From Pascua guehoae (Eukaryota; Basidiomycota; Tremellomycetes; Trichosporonales; Trichosporonaceae): 59,135 bases of DNA. The translations under genes and the position numbers were made by a program. Positions 35,301 through 47,652 of this stretch are shown here, in pieces. The stretch covers positions 6,444 to 65,578 of the forward strand of contig BCJX01000003.1 in the NCBI GenBank assembly GCA_001600415.1, read 5' to 3'. The number at the start of each line of letters is the position of its first letter. Within the stretch, counting starts at the first letter, position 1. A model generated the notes under the pieces. It made no database searches. It saw only the letters and a program-made list of their open reading frames with translations, and was not told where the DNA came from.

Positions 35301-36326
35301 CATGCCCTGGAGAGCGTATGGGAACCATAAGTGATGCGATGGCAACGCTGAGTGCGTGACAAAGGGCCGGTTGAACTGTAGCTTACAGAACAGCTGCCGA
35401 CTTGCAACGGTCCCCCTCTCCCACAACGACATAACACGCACCAGTCAAAGCCCGGGGAACGGTGGCGTGAGCTCTCCCATCCGTCGTAGAGCTTTCCCGA
35501 GGGTCCAAAACCGTCGACGATGACTGCGGGCTGCTTGTTAGCGTCGCTCAACCAGTTCTACTACGTCTTCAACTGCTCCAGTACCCTTCCAACCTCTATT
35601 TCTGCGTCCATCCTCGTCCCATTCGTCGTCAACACTACACGTGTCCACGCGTCTGAGAGGGGCTGCCCTGCCCCCATCGCAGTGCTCAATGACCCCGTTC
35701 CCTCCATCGTTCAGGCTATGATCTGCTCCACAATCACCCCTTCAGTTTGCACCCTTGCAACGATTGCCTCCCTGGCGACTCCTCGGCTCCTCCACCCCAC
35801 GCAGTCGCCTCCAATCATTCCCCTCCTTTTCCCCTCCCCCACTACACCCCTCTCAAGCACCACCAAACTCACCGCCTTCTTGATCAGGTTATGCCGGCTG
35901 GCGAAAAAGTCGTTGGAGCAGTTGACGACCTCGCCCCCGATCTCGGCGCACGAGACCTCTGCAATGTTAGGAATGTTTGTCAAAACGACGCCCAGGAGCG
36001 GACACTGGGAAGAGTAGGCGGCCAGATTGGCTTGTACGGTTGTGCAGTCGTGGGAGGCTCAACACTGGGAAAGCGCAAGTGTGCTCAGCCAGGCTGGTCG
36101 CGTGCCATCACCACGCGCCACACTGCAGAGCTGGGAGCACCTGTCCATCCTGTACGAGTACGAGCTCGGAACCGACTCCTGCCCAGTGCCCAGAATAACG
36201 CCCTGCGCACTGCCGTGCCCATCTCCTCCCCATCCCCGAGACATCGCGCTCTCGTCGCGGCGCACAGGGTGACTCACCCGTGTACTGGTCCTTGACGGCA
36301 TCAAACTTGTCGAGCGGGACGGCCAT
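32313..36326 (-). CDS. DAL2,3,3: Fused allantoicase and tandem ureidoglycolate lyase
   Basis: Seven exons: 36326-36278, 35958-35873, 35530-35442, 35257-34978, 34507-32827, 32631-32551, 32476-32313; 2430 nt, 809 residues. Two allantoicase repeats come first (about 15-175 and 195-350), each with a DGWES(S/A)R motif and an EVSCAEIGG- or [13 protein letters not shown] start. Then come two ureidoglycolate lyase domains (about 372-570 and 600-800), each with ERHxxTSQAFxPM and a Y(N/K)xGxWH motif. The protein should convert allantoate to urea plus ureidoglycolate, and then to glyoxylate plus urea, in one chain. This architecture is known as DAL2,3,3 in Cryptococcus purine degradation. Both lyase copies keep the motifs. 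Introns in the 5' half are long (184-470 nt). Confidence 0.93.
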
Positions 36327-38057
36327 GATGCTGTTGTATGTGTATGTAGTGACGGGTGTGGTCTTGGCGTTGTTGCGAATATCCAGTGCTCAAGAGTTGT
36401 ATAGTGTCCAGATGCAAAACGAGTAGCAGGCTTCGCATCTCTCATCCCCATCTCGCATCTCCCATGACCCCGAAGTGACGACGGAGGTACGGTACGGTGG
36501 TGCCTGCCGGAGACGGCTAGGCGCGGCTTATCTCGGCCAAACCTCATTGGCGGCTATCGGCGGTGCCTAGAGTGGGTGCCGGGCCCTCGGACCGATGCAG
36601 TCGGACTGGGCCGTTTGGTGCACATGTCACATCTCGTACTGCGCAGCTTGTCCAGCTTGCGTCAGCATTGGTGACGCTGCGTTCAGTATGCGTAGACCAG
36701 TAGGTACATGGCCACATGGGGAGCAGACTGCCATTCGTACGCCGAATCGTGCCGTTGGACTTGGTGGGTTGGTGCGCGTTGGCATGTCTTGGAGGGGCCT
36801 GTTATCGCTCAACGTGGTTGGGCCGCCAGCGCCGCGCAACATGTATTCTTCTCGTCCATGCTCGTCCGCCAAGCACCGACTCGTGCCAGTGGAGGCCTTG
36901 CAACGATCCTATTCAACTACAGACAGACAGATGCGGTCCGAGCTACTGCAGAGGTATATTGGACTTGCTTTCGGGCTGGAGAGGCCGAGGTGATAGGGGC
37001 CGATAAGCCCACGGCGCCACGGCCTCCAATGGCAAGCGGGCGTTTGCAAACGCCACCCCAAATCCAGAGGTCGCGTTCTGGCTGTTGTTACTTCGGTTGG
37101 CTGGCTGCATGGCTGGCTGCACTGCAGGACCAAAGTTGTGGTATAGCGGCTCGACCTTTACGGTCGCCGTCATACGTTGCAGGGTGTGTAGCCGTCGCCC
37201 TCAGAGCAAGCATCAGGAACGTGGTTGCTATCACAGTTGGTGGGCGAACAACTCTAGCACCCGCCTCGGCGTCTCCTCTACTTCGGTTGAACCACCATGC
37301 GATTTCATGTGAGCTGGGGTTCTGGACATGCACACGGAGTCCGGACAATGTCAAATTGGACTCAGGCATAACCCATGGTACCATGGTAGAGGATCTCTCT
37401 CCTTGCTTCCTGACCCCGTCATGCAAGGGGCATGGGCACTCGGGCACCCAAAAGGACAGTGACATGCCTGCCCATGTTCAATCGCCAAAGGGGAAGATGT
37501 CTTGACAAGCGGACCTTCCCGACAAGATATGTATTCCTGTTGAGCCACTGGACAGTCGAAAGGTGGTTCCCGTTCTGACAACGGACGGACGACTTCCTAG
37601 TTCCTCTGTTACACGTGCAGCTCACTCGCGTCATACAGCTGCGGCAGTTCTCGTCTTACAGCCTGGGTAGACAGTTACCTCACGTTGCGACGTTGTGGAC
37701 GTCATCGTTCTTTGCTCGGCGTGTGTTCTGGTCCACTGGTGCAGAACACTGCGCTGTTAATCCAGCCACACCATTCCGAGTCAGTCACACCTGCAGGTAC
37801 AGCCAGCCACTTAGTATATGGCACTGTCTGCATCCGACTCGTCTGCGGCATCCTCTCTCTCTCTCTCTCTCTGACTGTGTCAACCACACAGGGCCGACTC
37901 CACAACAGCCTGCTCTAACACACATCCAACGGCATACACATCAAAAGAGTCCATAGCTCAGTCAGAGAATAGAGCGGCTGCACGTCCTAGCTGGGCTTGT
38001 CATGTGGATAGGACCAGCAGCACGTGCTCTAAAATGTCAATGTGGGAACCGAAGCGC
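36327..38057. other. Intergenic region
   Basis: No supported gene. The 265-codon plus-strand ORF (36708-37505) has a Trp/Cys-rich random look and no domain. A (CT)10 tract lies at 37853-37872. Confidence 0.55.
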
Positions 38058-39366
38058 TTAGAGCACAGCGGCGACAACGGCAGCACCGACGAGGGCAAGC
38101 GAGGGGACGAGCGCGTTGGCCCCCGAGGCGGGCGTGGTCGAGGCGTTGGGGATGGCACCAGTCTGGTCGTGTAAGTGGGAAGTGACGGTGGTGTGGAATA
38201 CAGTGGGGCCCAAGTAGTTGGGAGGCGCCGCCAGTATGACGACAGCCAGGCAGAGATGCTAGGGCGCAGCGCAAACACACTGAGCGCAACCCAGCACAGC
38301 CAGATGATAAGGCCCTAGAGGGCCTCCCTGCGTACTAGCACGACTTCGGTTCCCATTCGGGTCCGAGTTCTCACAGCACATTGAAACGCTGCTGTCCCGT
38401 AGTATGGTCTAAGACTCAAAACGGTGAAGACTCTCTAGTAGTGACGACGCGCCCAACCTGTCGACAGATTACGAATCAACTCACCGGGTTGCCGGAAGTA
38501 GCGCCCGAGGCGTTAGCAGCCGCCGAGCCCGAGGCAGCGGCCACCGAGGTGACACCCGACGCGGCCGCCTTGGAGGTAGCCGCGGCCGACGAAGCAGCAC
38601 CCGACGCAGCCGACGAGGCGGCCGTGGTGCCCTTGCCCTCCTCGATCTCAAATTCACCGCTCTGGGCGAGGATGCCGTTGGTCTTGGGGTCGATAAAGTT
38701 GATGCGGTAGTCACCGTCGCCGACGAGGGAAGCGTCGGGGGTGAACGTGTACGAGCCGGCCGAGGTCTCGACGTCCTCGGCGATGGTCTTGGTCGAGAAG
38801 GGCGAGGGGATCTGGATGGCCAGCGTGAACGAGTCCGGGTCGGTGTTGACGGACTGTGGTGGTTAGTGGGGGCAGGGAGGACGTGGGTGGGGAATGAGTT
38901 CTGGCCGGTAGATCTTGTGACGGGTAGAGTGGATGAGGGAGGTGACGACGATAGCAACAGCGCGTGATGCGAATGAGGCTGCGGCCATATCGGCAACGTG
39001 AAAAGGGCTGTGGACGCCGTCTCCACGCGACGAGAGAGCACCGGCACGGGTGGCCCCTGGCAGCTGGCGGCATGCTCGCGAGCTTGCCTGGTTGGCTTAC
39101 GTAGACGCGTCGGACGCGCTGCACCACGGCGCAGACGCACATGGCCACAGCAGCCGAGCCGCCCTCTATACTCTGCCGCGTTTGGGCTGGCAATCACCGT
39201 ACTGCGCCTCTCCATAGCCCACTGTCACACTCGAACTGCAACTCACAGTCCACTCAATGGTGACGGGGACACCAGCCTCCAAGGTCGCGTCGTCGGCGGG
39301 CGAGGTGATGTTGATGGCGTTGACCGACACGGCGGCGAAGAGGGCGAGGACGGTGGTGGCGAGCAT
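38058..39366 (-). CDS. Small GPI-anchored cell-wall protein, KRE9/KNH1-like domain
   Basis: Three exons: 39366-39247, 38853-38485, 38162-38058; 197 residues. A signal peptide (1-17, ending VNA) is followed by a short beta-sandwich domain (INITSPADDATLEAG, then VTIEWTV) like the Kre9/Knh1 Ig-like domain of fungal wall proteins. Next is an Ala/Ser/Thr-rich stalk (about 115-175), then a C-terminal hydrophobic tail (LVPSLALVGAAVVAAVL) fitting a GPI signal. The protein is likely displayed at the plasma membrane or wall; its precise role is unknown. Both introns are long (393 and 322 nt). Confidence 0.82.
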
Positions 39367-41852
39367 GGTGGGAGATTTGTTTGGGGACAAAGGAGCAGAG
39401 AGTAGAAAGGCGGAAGAGACGGGTAGACGACGAAGGAACGTGTGTAGGCGTAAACGATGAAGAGGGCAAAAGGGAGGTAAAAGGTTGGGGATGGAGAAGA
39501 CGAAGAGTGAGGAGGAGGGGGGGATAAAGATAGGACGCGACGACGAGGGGGCATCCACTTGGCATTGAGCGGCACGGCACGCAACACGGCAAGTTGCAAG
39601 TTGGCTTCTGGCCCAAAAATGTCCCAGGGTTCAGGGACCACCACTTCGACTCCCCCTCCTATTCTAGGTAGGTTGCAGTAGTTGTCCAGTCTCTCGCACT
39701 GCTCGTTGTTTTGCCTCTGTCCCTCTCCTCTGCTTCCGACAATACATACATTCAGTGCTTGTTTCTCCTCCGATGCCGTATGTCCAGGGAGTGGGCACAA
39801 ATCTTATTTCTAACCTTGGCCCCATCTCACTGCCCGTTCAGCATGACTCTGCTCGTCAAAAGCCGAGTCAAGGCCAGAGCATGGACGAGCTCAAACTCGG
39901 ACATGGTTCTTCTGTGCCTCGGATGATCGAGGCGACAAAGGCTGTGCTGTTGTCTCCCTGCTTTTGCCCGCCTTCCTCGCCATCAAGACATATGTGCTAT
40001 CAAAGCGACTAGCGACCTGCATCGCAGAAGCCGCACATGCACACCGCCGGGGATGGCGACGTTTGTGCGCAATAGTCCACGCCACAGGGAGCCGGGCATG
40101 TGTCCAGAGGGCCGTAGGCGGCTCGGGCCGGGTGCAGTTCGACCGTCCTCTGGCGAGTTTATCGTTAGGGGTGGTGGTAGGTTGAATTTGGGGTCAACTA
40201 CGTCGTCTCCTGTCGCGCGCGTCGCGTCGGGGCTCGTCGTACGCGCTCCAGGCGTTCCACGCGACTAACTGCCTGGACCGATGCAGTGGGCCAGGGCACC
40301 AGTCGACCAGAGTGCAAAGGTTCCACAAACTGCAGGTCTGCTGCCAAAGGCCCGCGTCTGACATCTTCTTCTGCAATAGCCTTGACCACAATGGTCAACC
40401 TTGCTGATCCATCAAAGGCTGTCGGCACACATAACAACAACATATCTGATTATCCAAGACCCGGAGTGCCCAGTACGCTAACTCACACTAGCGCGCTGCA
40501 AACGACGCGACAAGACGCGACACTACGCGTCAATTCACAAATGTGCCATGCTAGCAAATACTCCGAACCCCAGTCCAAACAATTCAGACGAGTGTCACTG
40601 GCACTCACACGGGTCAACCGGTTGACAAGCAGACCGACCATTCAGATGACGCGGAAGAGGGACAGCTCTTGCGTCGTAGGGACCCGATACTGTGGCGCGA
40701 AGCGATGGTGGCGTTCTTCGTTTGAGTCCAGAGCACGCGTTTTCGCACCACCTCGCTGCCCACTGGTCCATCTCTGGCCGTCTCCTCTGACAGAATTGAC
40801 GAGGGAGAGGGCGAGAGCGCGTCGTCGCGTCAAATACGCGCTGGACGTGGTGCACCGCCACCACGGCGCCCACGCAGGTCCAAGTCCATGCCAGGTCGAT
40901 CTGATGACAGAACATATATATTTCAGTCCACAGAATCTCCAGTTGCCAGCTACCTCTGACCAATGTCCTCGCCTGCATCCTCACTCGCAAGCGGCCCATG
41001 CGGCGAGACTGTGCGCCACCGACCGAGCGCGGCAGGGTATCATCAGTTGGCGATGGGTGGGACCAGTGGTCTCGGCGAGATGCGAGATCCAAGCTCCAGA
41101 GTCGAAAACTGGCCACGTCGTATTGTCGTTCTCGGCGCCTCGGCATCGTGTCTTGGCGCCACAAGCCCCTGCGAGGTCGCTGGATGGGTCCGCTTGCTAC
41201 CGTGCGGTGAGTCTGGTCTGCCCGATATGACGGTTCCACGTCGCGGCGAATATGCATGACACGCATTGCGGATTGACTGGCTCATGTGTAATGCAGACCG
41301 CAGACTGGACAACAAGCCTACAGCCCCGTCCCCCGGACACTGGACTGTCGGCGCTACTTATCATGGGCAGATGGGCCGCTGCTCGCAGTCGAACCGTGCA
41401 CTGTCGCTTGGCCGACCTTTGAGTCTTTGGAATCTCGTTTCACATTTGCATCCACAAGCCACACTCTTTTCCTTACAGCCTGACCTCGGCCCACTGCCGC
41501 CCCCCTCCCCCCGTCCTCTTTCAACCCCAACTGCAAGCGACTACAACGCCGCAGTGTCTCCGTGTAGCCACTCACTCCAAGTTGTCTTCGCTCTCGCCGT
41601 CCAACTCGAAACCACTCACTTGCATAGTGGCCGTCCTCAGCCCCGTGCCCTCCCCACCGCTTTGCTCGTCGATACCCACGACCCTGCTGTCCATCTCGAC
41701 GGCATCACTTCCATCATCGCCCACCACACTCCACCCTCTGACCTACACCGCTGCGCACCACTGCCCCAGAGCGTACCACCGCCCACATCTCAGTCATCAC
41801 CACCCTCTCCCTATCTCCCCACACCCCGTTCCCACTTCCCGTCCTTGCCAAC
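39367..41852. other. Intergenic region
   Basis: About 2.5 kb without a convincing gene. The 314-codon plus ORF (40286-41230) and its antisense partner look random. Three ACGCG motifs spaced 10 bp apart lie at 40504-40528. The last 350 bp are C-rich and CT-rich, as expected for the promoter and leader of the next gene. Confidence 0.55.
40504..40529. promoter_or_regulatory. Three ACGCG motifs on a 10-bp period
   Basis: ACGCG at 40504, 40514 and 40524, the last extending to ACGCGT. ACGCG(T) is the core bound by MBF-type cell-cycle factors in fungi. The nearest start codon on the plus strand is 1.3 kb away, so the function is uncertain. Confidence 0.35.
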
Positions 41853-42726
41853 ATGTTGAGACGTCTCTTCCTGGCCCTCGCCGGTCTAACATTCCTTCCG
41901 ATTGTGCTTGGTGAGTTGTCCTACCGTGTGGCAGAATGCGATGCCAGGAAGCATGCAGTGAGCGATGAATGGTGGCCGTGGACGCTGGACAGGGCGGAAT
42001 GTTTCGACTGGAAGAGTTTCAATGGAAGCAGCGCCACCGGCAAAAAAAAGATGCCTAAGGCATCATCGTACGCTGTTGAATGTCACGCGGGACACGCACC
42101 ATCCGCGACTGCCTACTGTTATGGGTGCGTTTGGCGGACTTGGGCGTCCATGTTCCGCTAGACTCGCGATATTTCTGGGGCACACACACCTCATCCACAG
42201 CAAACCTACTCACGCCACAGCCGGAATGAAGGAGCAAACAAGAGGCTCGACCATCTACTGGCCCGTCCTGTCGCCCTCGCCAGCGCGACCCTGGGTGATG
42301 GGGCAAGCCAACCTGCTGTCGTGGGAGTGCGCGTCCGACACGGGTATCGAGTCGTTTTCGATCGAGCTGCACAACCACAACCACGACATTATGGAGGGGT
42401 TCGTAAAGATCGCGCGGTTGGTGCCGATGAAGCGCACCAAGGGCGGATACAGCAACTATGGCGGGACGATGGAGATTGACCTCGGCACCGACGTGCCGCT
42501 CGGCGAGGGCTTTGTGATTGCGTTTAAAGAATGGGTCCACGGGCGCGTGTACGCCATCTCCGAGCCATTCGCAATCGTCGCGCCCGATAACTCCTCGGCG
42601 GCGGACGCGGCCAAGACGACCGTCCTGCCCACCGCCACGGTCACGCTCGATAGCCACCTCAACCCCACCCAGGAGTGGGGGACGACCATGGACGGCAAGC
42701 CGATCCCAACCGGCAAGGCCATGTAG
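41853..42726 (+). CDS. Small secreted protein, KRE9-like fold
   Basis: Two exons, 41853-41910 and 42221-42726; 187 residues. The first exon encodes the signal peptide (MLRRLFLALAGLTFLPIVL). The second encodes a domain beginning IYWPVLSPSPARPW with LSWECASD, a pattern like the Ig-like KRE9/KNH1 domain of the neighbour at 38-39 kb. There is no C-terminal hydrophobic tail, so it should be secreted rather than GPI-anchored. I infer a wall or extracellular role. The 310-nt intron could hide a further small exon, but the two given exons join in frame. Confidence 0.7.
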
Positions 42727-42812
42727 CGCACAGAGCGTTCTGCTGTGCCGATTGCGACGAGCTCAACCCCGAGCCGATGGGACGACCCATCCACCCCAGG
42801 CGCACCTCTTAG

Positions 42813-42869
42813 CCACCACCACCACCACCACCACCACCACCACCACCACCACCACCACCACCACCACCA
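42813..42869. repeat. (CCA)19 trinucleotide microsatellite
   Basis: Nineteen perfect CCA units, 87 bp after the stop codon of the secreted protein gene, probably in its 3' untranslated region. Confidence 0.97.
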
Positions 42870-43454
42870 GCTCGCCGCAACGCCGCCGCCAGTGGCCACA
42901 AGGGACATTGCGCAGCCACTTGCTGGCGCACGCGCGCGGACGATAGTTGCGATCCAATCGCGACATGGACAATCATGTACTGGAGTAGTCTGTATCCCGG
43001 GATGCCTTTACTATGACCCTACACGCGGTGCAATTGCTCGCATGGCTCTCTCGTTGCCCATGCCATGCCCGTGGGCTGTGCCTTGGCATCCTCGCTGATC
43101 GCAGTGACTCTGGGCATGGCTGCCGCTCTCCCTCTTGCTGTCTCTTGGCATTCTCAGTTCGTCCCGCCTTTTTGCCTTTTCCCAAGTGCCGCATTTTCAC
43201 CTGGGCGGTGCACGCCAAACGGGCCACGCGTAGCGCCGAGCTCCTGATAACAGGGGGGTGTCCGAACGAGACGGCGATGTGTGCGCTCAACCACCCTTGC
43301 CGTGGTCCGAGATGGTTGTATATGCTCGCTCGGGGGTGTGCATGACCCCCTCACGGGAGAGCGCCTGTGCAATTGTGTAGCCTCTGAAGCCACAACAAAA
43401 AACGCTGTTCTCACACTGCAGATATATGCAGATGCGGGCGCCATTTGGCAAAGC

Positions 43455-43642
43455 TCAGCTTTGGGCGCCGCAATGTCCGCAGGGGCCCCAACTCGATCGC
43501 CGAGGATGCACAGACCGCCGAGATTGCCGCACTCTGCGAGCTCGTCCAGCTCCAGGCGGCGCAGATTGCGGACTTGACCAAGCGCGTGGCCAGGATCGAG
43601 GGCGTGAGGGCGAATGTTGCCGACAAGCAGCGTGCAATGTGA
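43455..43642 (+). pseudogene. Isolated coiled-coil coding exon
   Basis: The open stretch ends at TGA 43640-43642 and starts after a possible acceptor (GCTCAG, ending 43454). About 62 residues can be read, rich in Ala, Leu and Gln, with heptad-like spacing (IAALCELVQLQAAQIADLTK). Codons end in C or G, unlike the surrounding DNA, so it looks like real or recently real coding sequence. I find no start codon in frame and no upstream exon. It may be the last exon of an undetected gene or a relic of a lost one. Confidence 0.45.
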
Positions 43643-44017
43643 CGTTGGCGCATCGTGTTCATAAACACGCCAAGGATGGACCGCCAACGCCGTTGCGTCG
43701 CCGGCCATTGACGACACCGCCGCGTCCTCGAGAGCATCTCATTTATTTTTAATACAACCGAGACGTGCACCCCATCACAGATCCAACTTTTGTAACGCTG
43801 TGCATAATCCTTCCACCCTCACCCACGACGAGCGATCTGGGGGTCGACTATACCCCCTCGTCTCGTTGCATTTGCTAGACCCAGGCTACCATGCCACGCC
43901 TACATATTCCTCTTCAGCCGGGGCCACCGTACGGGCCCTAGCCCAGACGGCCGACACCACCCTTGCGTCGAGATACACTCGCACTGCATTCTTGTCGGTG
44001 CCAAAGACTCTACGCTG

Positions 44018-47000
44018 CTACTTTTCGACATGAATGACACGCCCCTCGCGGCTCGACTGGAGGCCGAGCTCGATGAGGCGCATGGTCCAGATGGCCTGCT
44101 CGGGCTGCACGGCGAGGCGCGCCGGGTCGTTTGACGTGATTGCGTCGTGGAGCGAGGTGTAGATGGAGGGGTACCAGCCCTTTTGCGCGGGCGTGCTGTG
44201 GGTCAGCGGGTGGGCGGTGGGCAGGGGGCAATGGACAGTGGGCCATGACCCGTGGGCAGTGGGCAGTGGGTAGTGCGTAGTGGGCAAGTGGGATATACAA
44301 CGGGAACGTCCAACGGTGTGGGTCATGGGACAAAAGGGGAATCCGCCGGCGAGGTGTGGAGCGGGGACGTCGAGCCGAAAAGCAAGAGGCATGTGCTGCT
44401 TGTTGGATGAACTAGAGTTGAACTGGAGCCGCACTTTGTGATTTCAAAGTGGGTAGACTTGAAGAGGTCACCGAAGCCTCGACGCCCACAAGTGTCTTGT
44501 AGGCGCCACTCAAATCCCATTCTCACACCAGACACCAGCCCCATGGCCATGCAAAACGCCCATCTCGCCGCTATCCAACCTCCAGCACCGCAGACTAGGG
44601 ATCTGCAGCATCGCCCCATCTCGGTATCCCCAAGCCACCCATCCGTCCCACCATTCTCAACACCAGTAGATGACTCGTACCCTCGCGAATCATCATTCAC
44701 CCCCCGCCACCCACACCCATCACCTCCACCCTCATTCACACACACCCACTCTCAACCAAACTCACCGCTCACGCTGCCACTTTCCATCCTCACAAACGTC
44801 GAGGACACCCCACGCGTCCTCGTCCTCGACGCCGTAGCCTGCGTCGGCGACGCGGTTGCCCGCGCGCAAAAACGCCTCTTGCGGGTCGAGGCCGTGCTTT
44901 GTCCACGAGCCGTGGAGGCCCTTGACGATAAAGCGCACCTGCTCGGGCACGGACGAGAGCATGGTCGCGCCGAGGTGCACGGCGAGCGGGGTCGTTGCCC
45001 CGGGCTGGGCCGGGTAGAGGAGCGTCATTTCAAACTGGCGTCAGAAGGTTGGGGACGTGGGGTGGGGAGGGGAGCAGGGGGGACAGGGAGAGGGGGACGG
45101 TAGAATGTAACGAGGCGGTTCTGTCATGAGGGTTCTGGTGGGTACGGCCCATGTCCGTTTCATGTGTATCACCTTACCATCCCCGCCGGAGCGGGAGCAT
45201 GGACGAGGCGTAGCAGGAGACTGTGGAATGCACGAGTTGGGACCGCACAAAGGCTGTGAGGCGCCGAGGGACCGGGATGGGAATGGGCCAAGAAATCCCA
45301 ACGAGTCAGTTCGAAGAGTCAGGGCCAACGCCCCCATTCCCCAGAACACGACTGCCAGGACTGCGCATCATCTCCCAGGCAATCTCCCAGCTGCCATCAC
45401 CTGGCGCGCCTTTCCACACCGCCCACAGCCCCGCCCTCGCCCCGCCCTCGCCTCGCCTCGCCTCGGCCAAATCAACGCCACAACAGCGCCCGCCTGCCCC
45501 CGGACTCGTCAAACTCACCGCCTCCTCGAGCCCAATGCCGCGCTCGTCAAAGGACCGACACGAGACCTTGTCGGGCACGCCAAAGAGCGTGACTGCCTGG
45601 TCGATAATGTGCGAGCCGAGATTGTAAATCGACTCGTTGTGCTGCCCGGGTGTCTCCTTCCAGCCCCGAAGCGTGTGGCCAGGAGCGAGGGGGCGGTACC
45701 TGTCAAAGCGCGAGTGGAGCTCGTGGACAGGGCCGAGCTGGGTGTTAGTGGGGAATGGGGCCGGGGGGAAGGTGGTTTAGGGGAGGGGGGAAGGTGTAGG
45801 GGAACTGGGGAGAAATGGGGGTGGAGAGAGATGGAGCTGCATTGAGAGAGAGCGCTGCTGAGAGTTGAAGAGATGGAGAGAGCTCGAGAGAAATGGAGCC
45901 AGAGAATGCAGACCTCAGAGGCGGCCATGTGCTAGCACACTGTATCTCCACACACATGGCGTAGAGCCCGAAATACCACCCGTGATATGGCGGGTGGAGA
46001 CGTATTCCTAGTCCACCCGCCCCGCCGCTGCGCCCCGACGCGCCGCACACACCAAGCTCACCTTGTCCGACTGCAGCAGATCCTTGAGGGTGAGGAAATC
46101 CGAGTCCCACCGGCGGTTCTGGTAGACGCAGAGCACGAGGTTTTTGCTCTTGGCGAGCGCCGCGAGCTCCTCGGCCTCTTCGACCGTGGGCGTCACGGGC
46201 TTTTCGATCATGACTGGGGGTGGTTAGTAGCCGCCCTGGGGTAGAGGGGCTGGGTGCAGGGTCGGGCGTGGGCATGGCGAGAGGGAGATGCTTGGTATTG
46301 GAGCAGAGGCTCAACGGTGGAGTCGGAGGTGACAGGACATCTTCACGGCTGTACGTCTTCCCCCCCTGCGTCGCGCCAAGTCCAGTCCGCGTCTCACGCT
46401 CGTCCATCAGGACCAACTGCGTCCCACGTTGTCCACCCTCGCACATCACTCGCAACCCCGCGCTTCCATCACGCTCCGGGATCGCGCAATGTGGACATCC
46501 ACTTGTCGCGGGCCTCAGTCTCACCATGCTTGCCCGCCTCGAGGGCGGCCTTTGCAAAGTCGTAGTGCGTGTTGTTGGGCGTGGACACGACGACCTGGTG
46601 TCAGTTTGGTGGGAACCACGACGGCTAAGAGGTGTCCTCTGTACTGGTATCGTTTCTGCAGTCCCCCTTGACACGGTGAAACGCTCTCGCTCCCTCTTTG
46701 TGCTCAAGATCACGAGACGGCCAACACGCTATCTCCCGAGGTGCTGCTCAGTTGCGCTTCGTCGGACAGCTCCCATCGCCACCATATTGCGACGGAGCCT
46801 TGCTCGACATGCCTGGCGCCCAACACCGCACGCTACCTCATCATACTCAACTCCGCCTCTCACAGCACCAAAACTCGCCGGTTGCGCACTTCCCACGTCC
46901 ACATCTCCGACTTGGTCCCCCTCCGATCCCTCCCATCACCTCACACCCTCTGAGCCTTCTCCTCCTCCCCCAACCCCCACCCCCATCCCATTACAGCGCA

Positions 47001-47215
47001 GAACTCACCACATCCACGTCATCGTCGCCCACCACCTCGTCAATACTCTTGACAACCTTGATCTCGTCGCCGCAAATCTCCTTCGCGCGCCCCTTGCCGC
47101 TCCGCTCGAGCACGCTGTGGAGCACAAACTCCTCGGGCAGGGCCGAGACGAGCGGGTAGTGGAAGGCCTGCAGGGAGAGGCCAGTGCCCAGGATTGCGAC
47201 GCGGAGGGGAGCCAT
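44018..47215 (-). CDS. Gfo/Idh/MocA-family NAD(P)-dependent oxidoreductase
   Basis: Six exons: 47215-47009, 46594-46525, 46213-46062, 45737-45519, 45034-44766, 44195-44018; 364 residues. The N-terminal Rossmann fold shows GTGLSLQAFH (10-19), then VVVSTPNNTHYDFA, and the EKPVT motif (96-100) with the lysine usual in this family. The C-terminal half is the alpha/beta substrate domain, with the conserved YNLGSHIIDQA. Such enzymes oxidise or reduce sugars, inositols or related compounds; the substrate is not determined. All five introns are long (414, 311, 324, 484, 570 nt). Intron 5 holds GTGGGCA-type heptamer repeats, and intron 4 CGCCT pentamers. Confidence 0.9.
44205..44290. repeat. GTGGGCA-like heptamer array in an intron
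   Basis: About ten imperfect seven-base units (GTGGGCA, GTGGGTA, GTGCGTA and similar) inside the last intron of the oxidoreductase gene. Confidence 0.8.
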
Positions 47216-47652
47216 CGTGGTTGGGTTGGATTCTGGAGGGTGGGAGGGCAATGGGGAAGTCAACGGGGAAGCTGGAGTTTGGTCCAGCCGGGATGAGACT
47301 CGGTCAGCAGTTGATCTGGTCTGGTGATCTGGTGGGGTGGGTGTTGGGTCCGGGCCCTTTTGCCGGTTAGAGGCGGCATTTGTTGCACGTGAGATCCATT
47401 TCAGGGCCAAGACGAGCCCGAGCCGGCGGTAACAGTTAGTGGCAGGCACACACACGACTCATTTGCTACTACACATTTATTTTTTGTCATGCTGGCTACG
47501 ACGGACACATGTAGCCGATCTTTCTCTTGGGGAGTATGAAACAGGGGGATTTGAACAGTGGGGTCTCTCACAACGCTCACGCTATTTGTTCTCGCCTACT
47601 CACTCGACTCACTCACACACTCTCGCCGCTAGCTGCTTCTGGCACCACACAT
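47216..47652. other. Spacer between oxidoreductase and RRM gene
   Basis: Holds the oxidoreductase promoter and the 3' flank of the RRM gene, both on the minus strand. No further gene is seen. Confidence 0.55.

Larger units (their letters stand above)
42727..44017. other. Intergenic region with CAC repeat and orphan exon
   Basis: Contains a 19-unit CAC repeat (42813-42869) and an isolated coiled-coil exon (43455-43642), both listed separately. The rest shows no gene. Confidence 0.55.

Noticed and set aside
37373..37386. 14-bp palindrome CCATGGTACCATGG
   Set aside because: Length expected by chance several times in a window of this size.
36708..37505. 265-codon plus ORF
   Set aside because: No domain, random composition, no codon bias; overlapping frames equally open.
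40286..41230. 314-codon plus ORF and its 223-codon antisense
   Set aside because: Random-looking sequence without family features; the two frames overlap.
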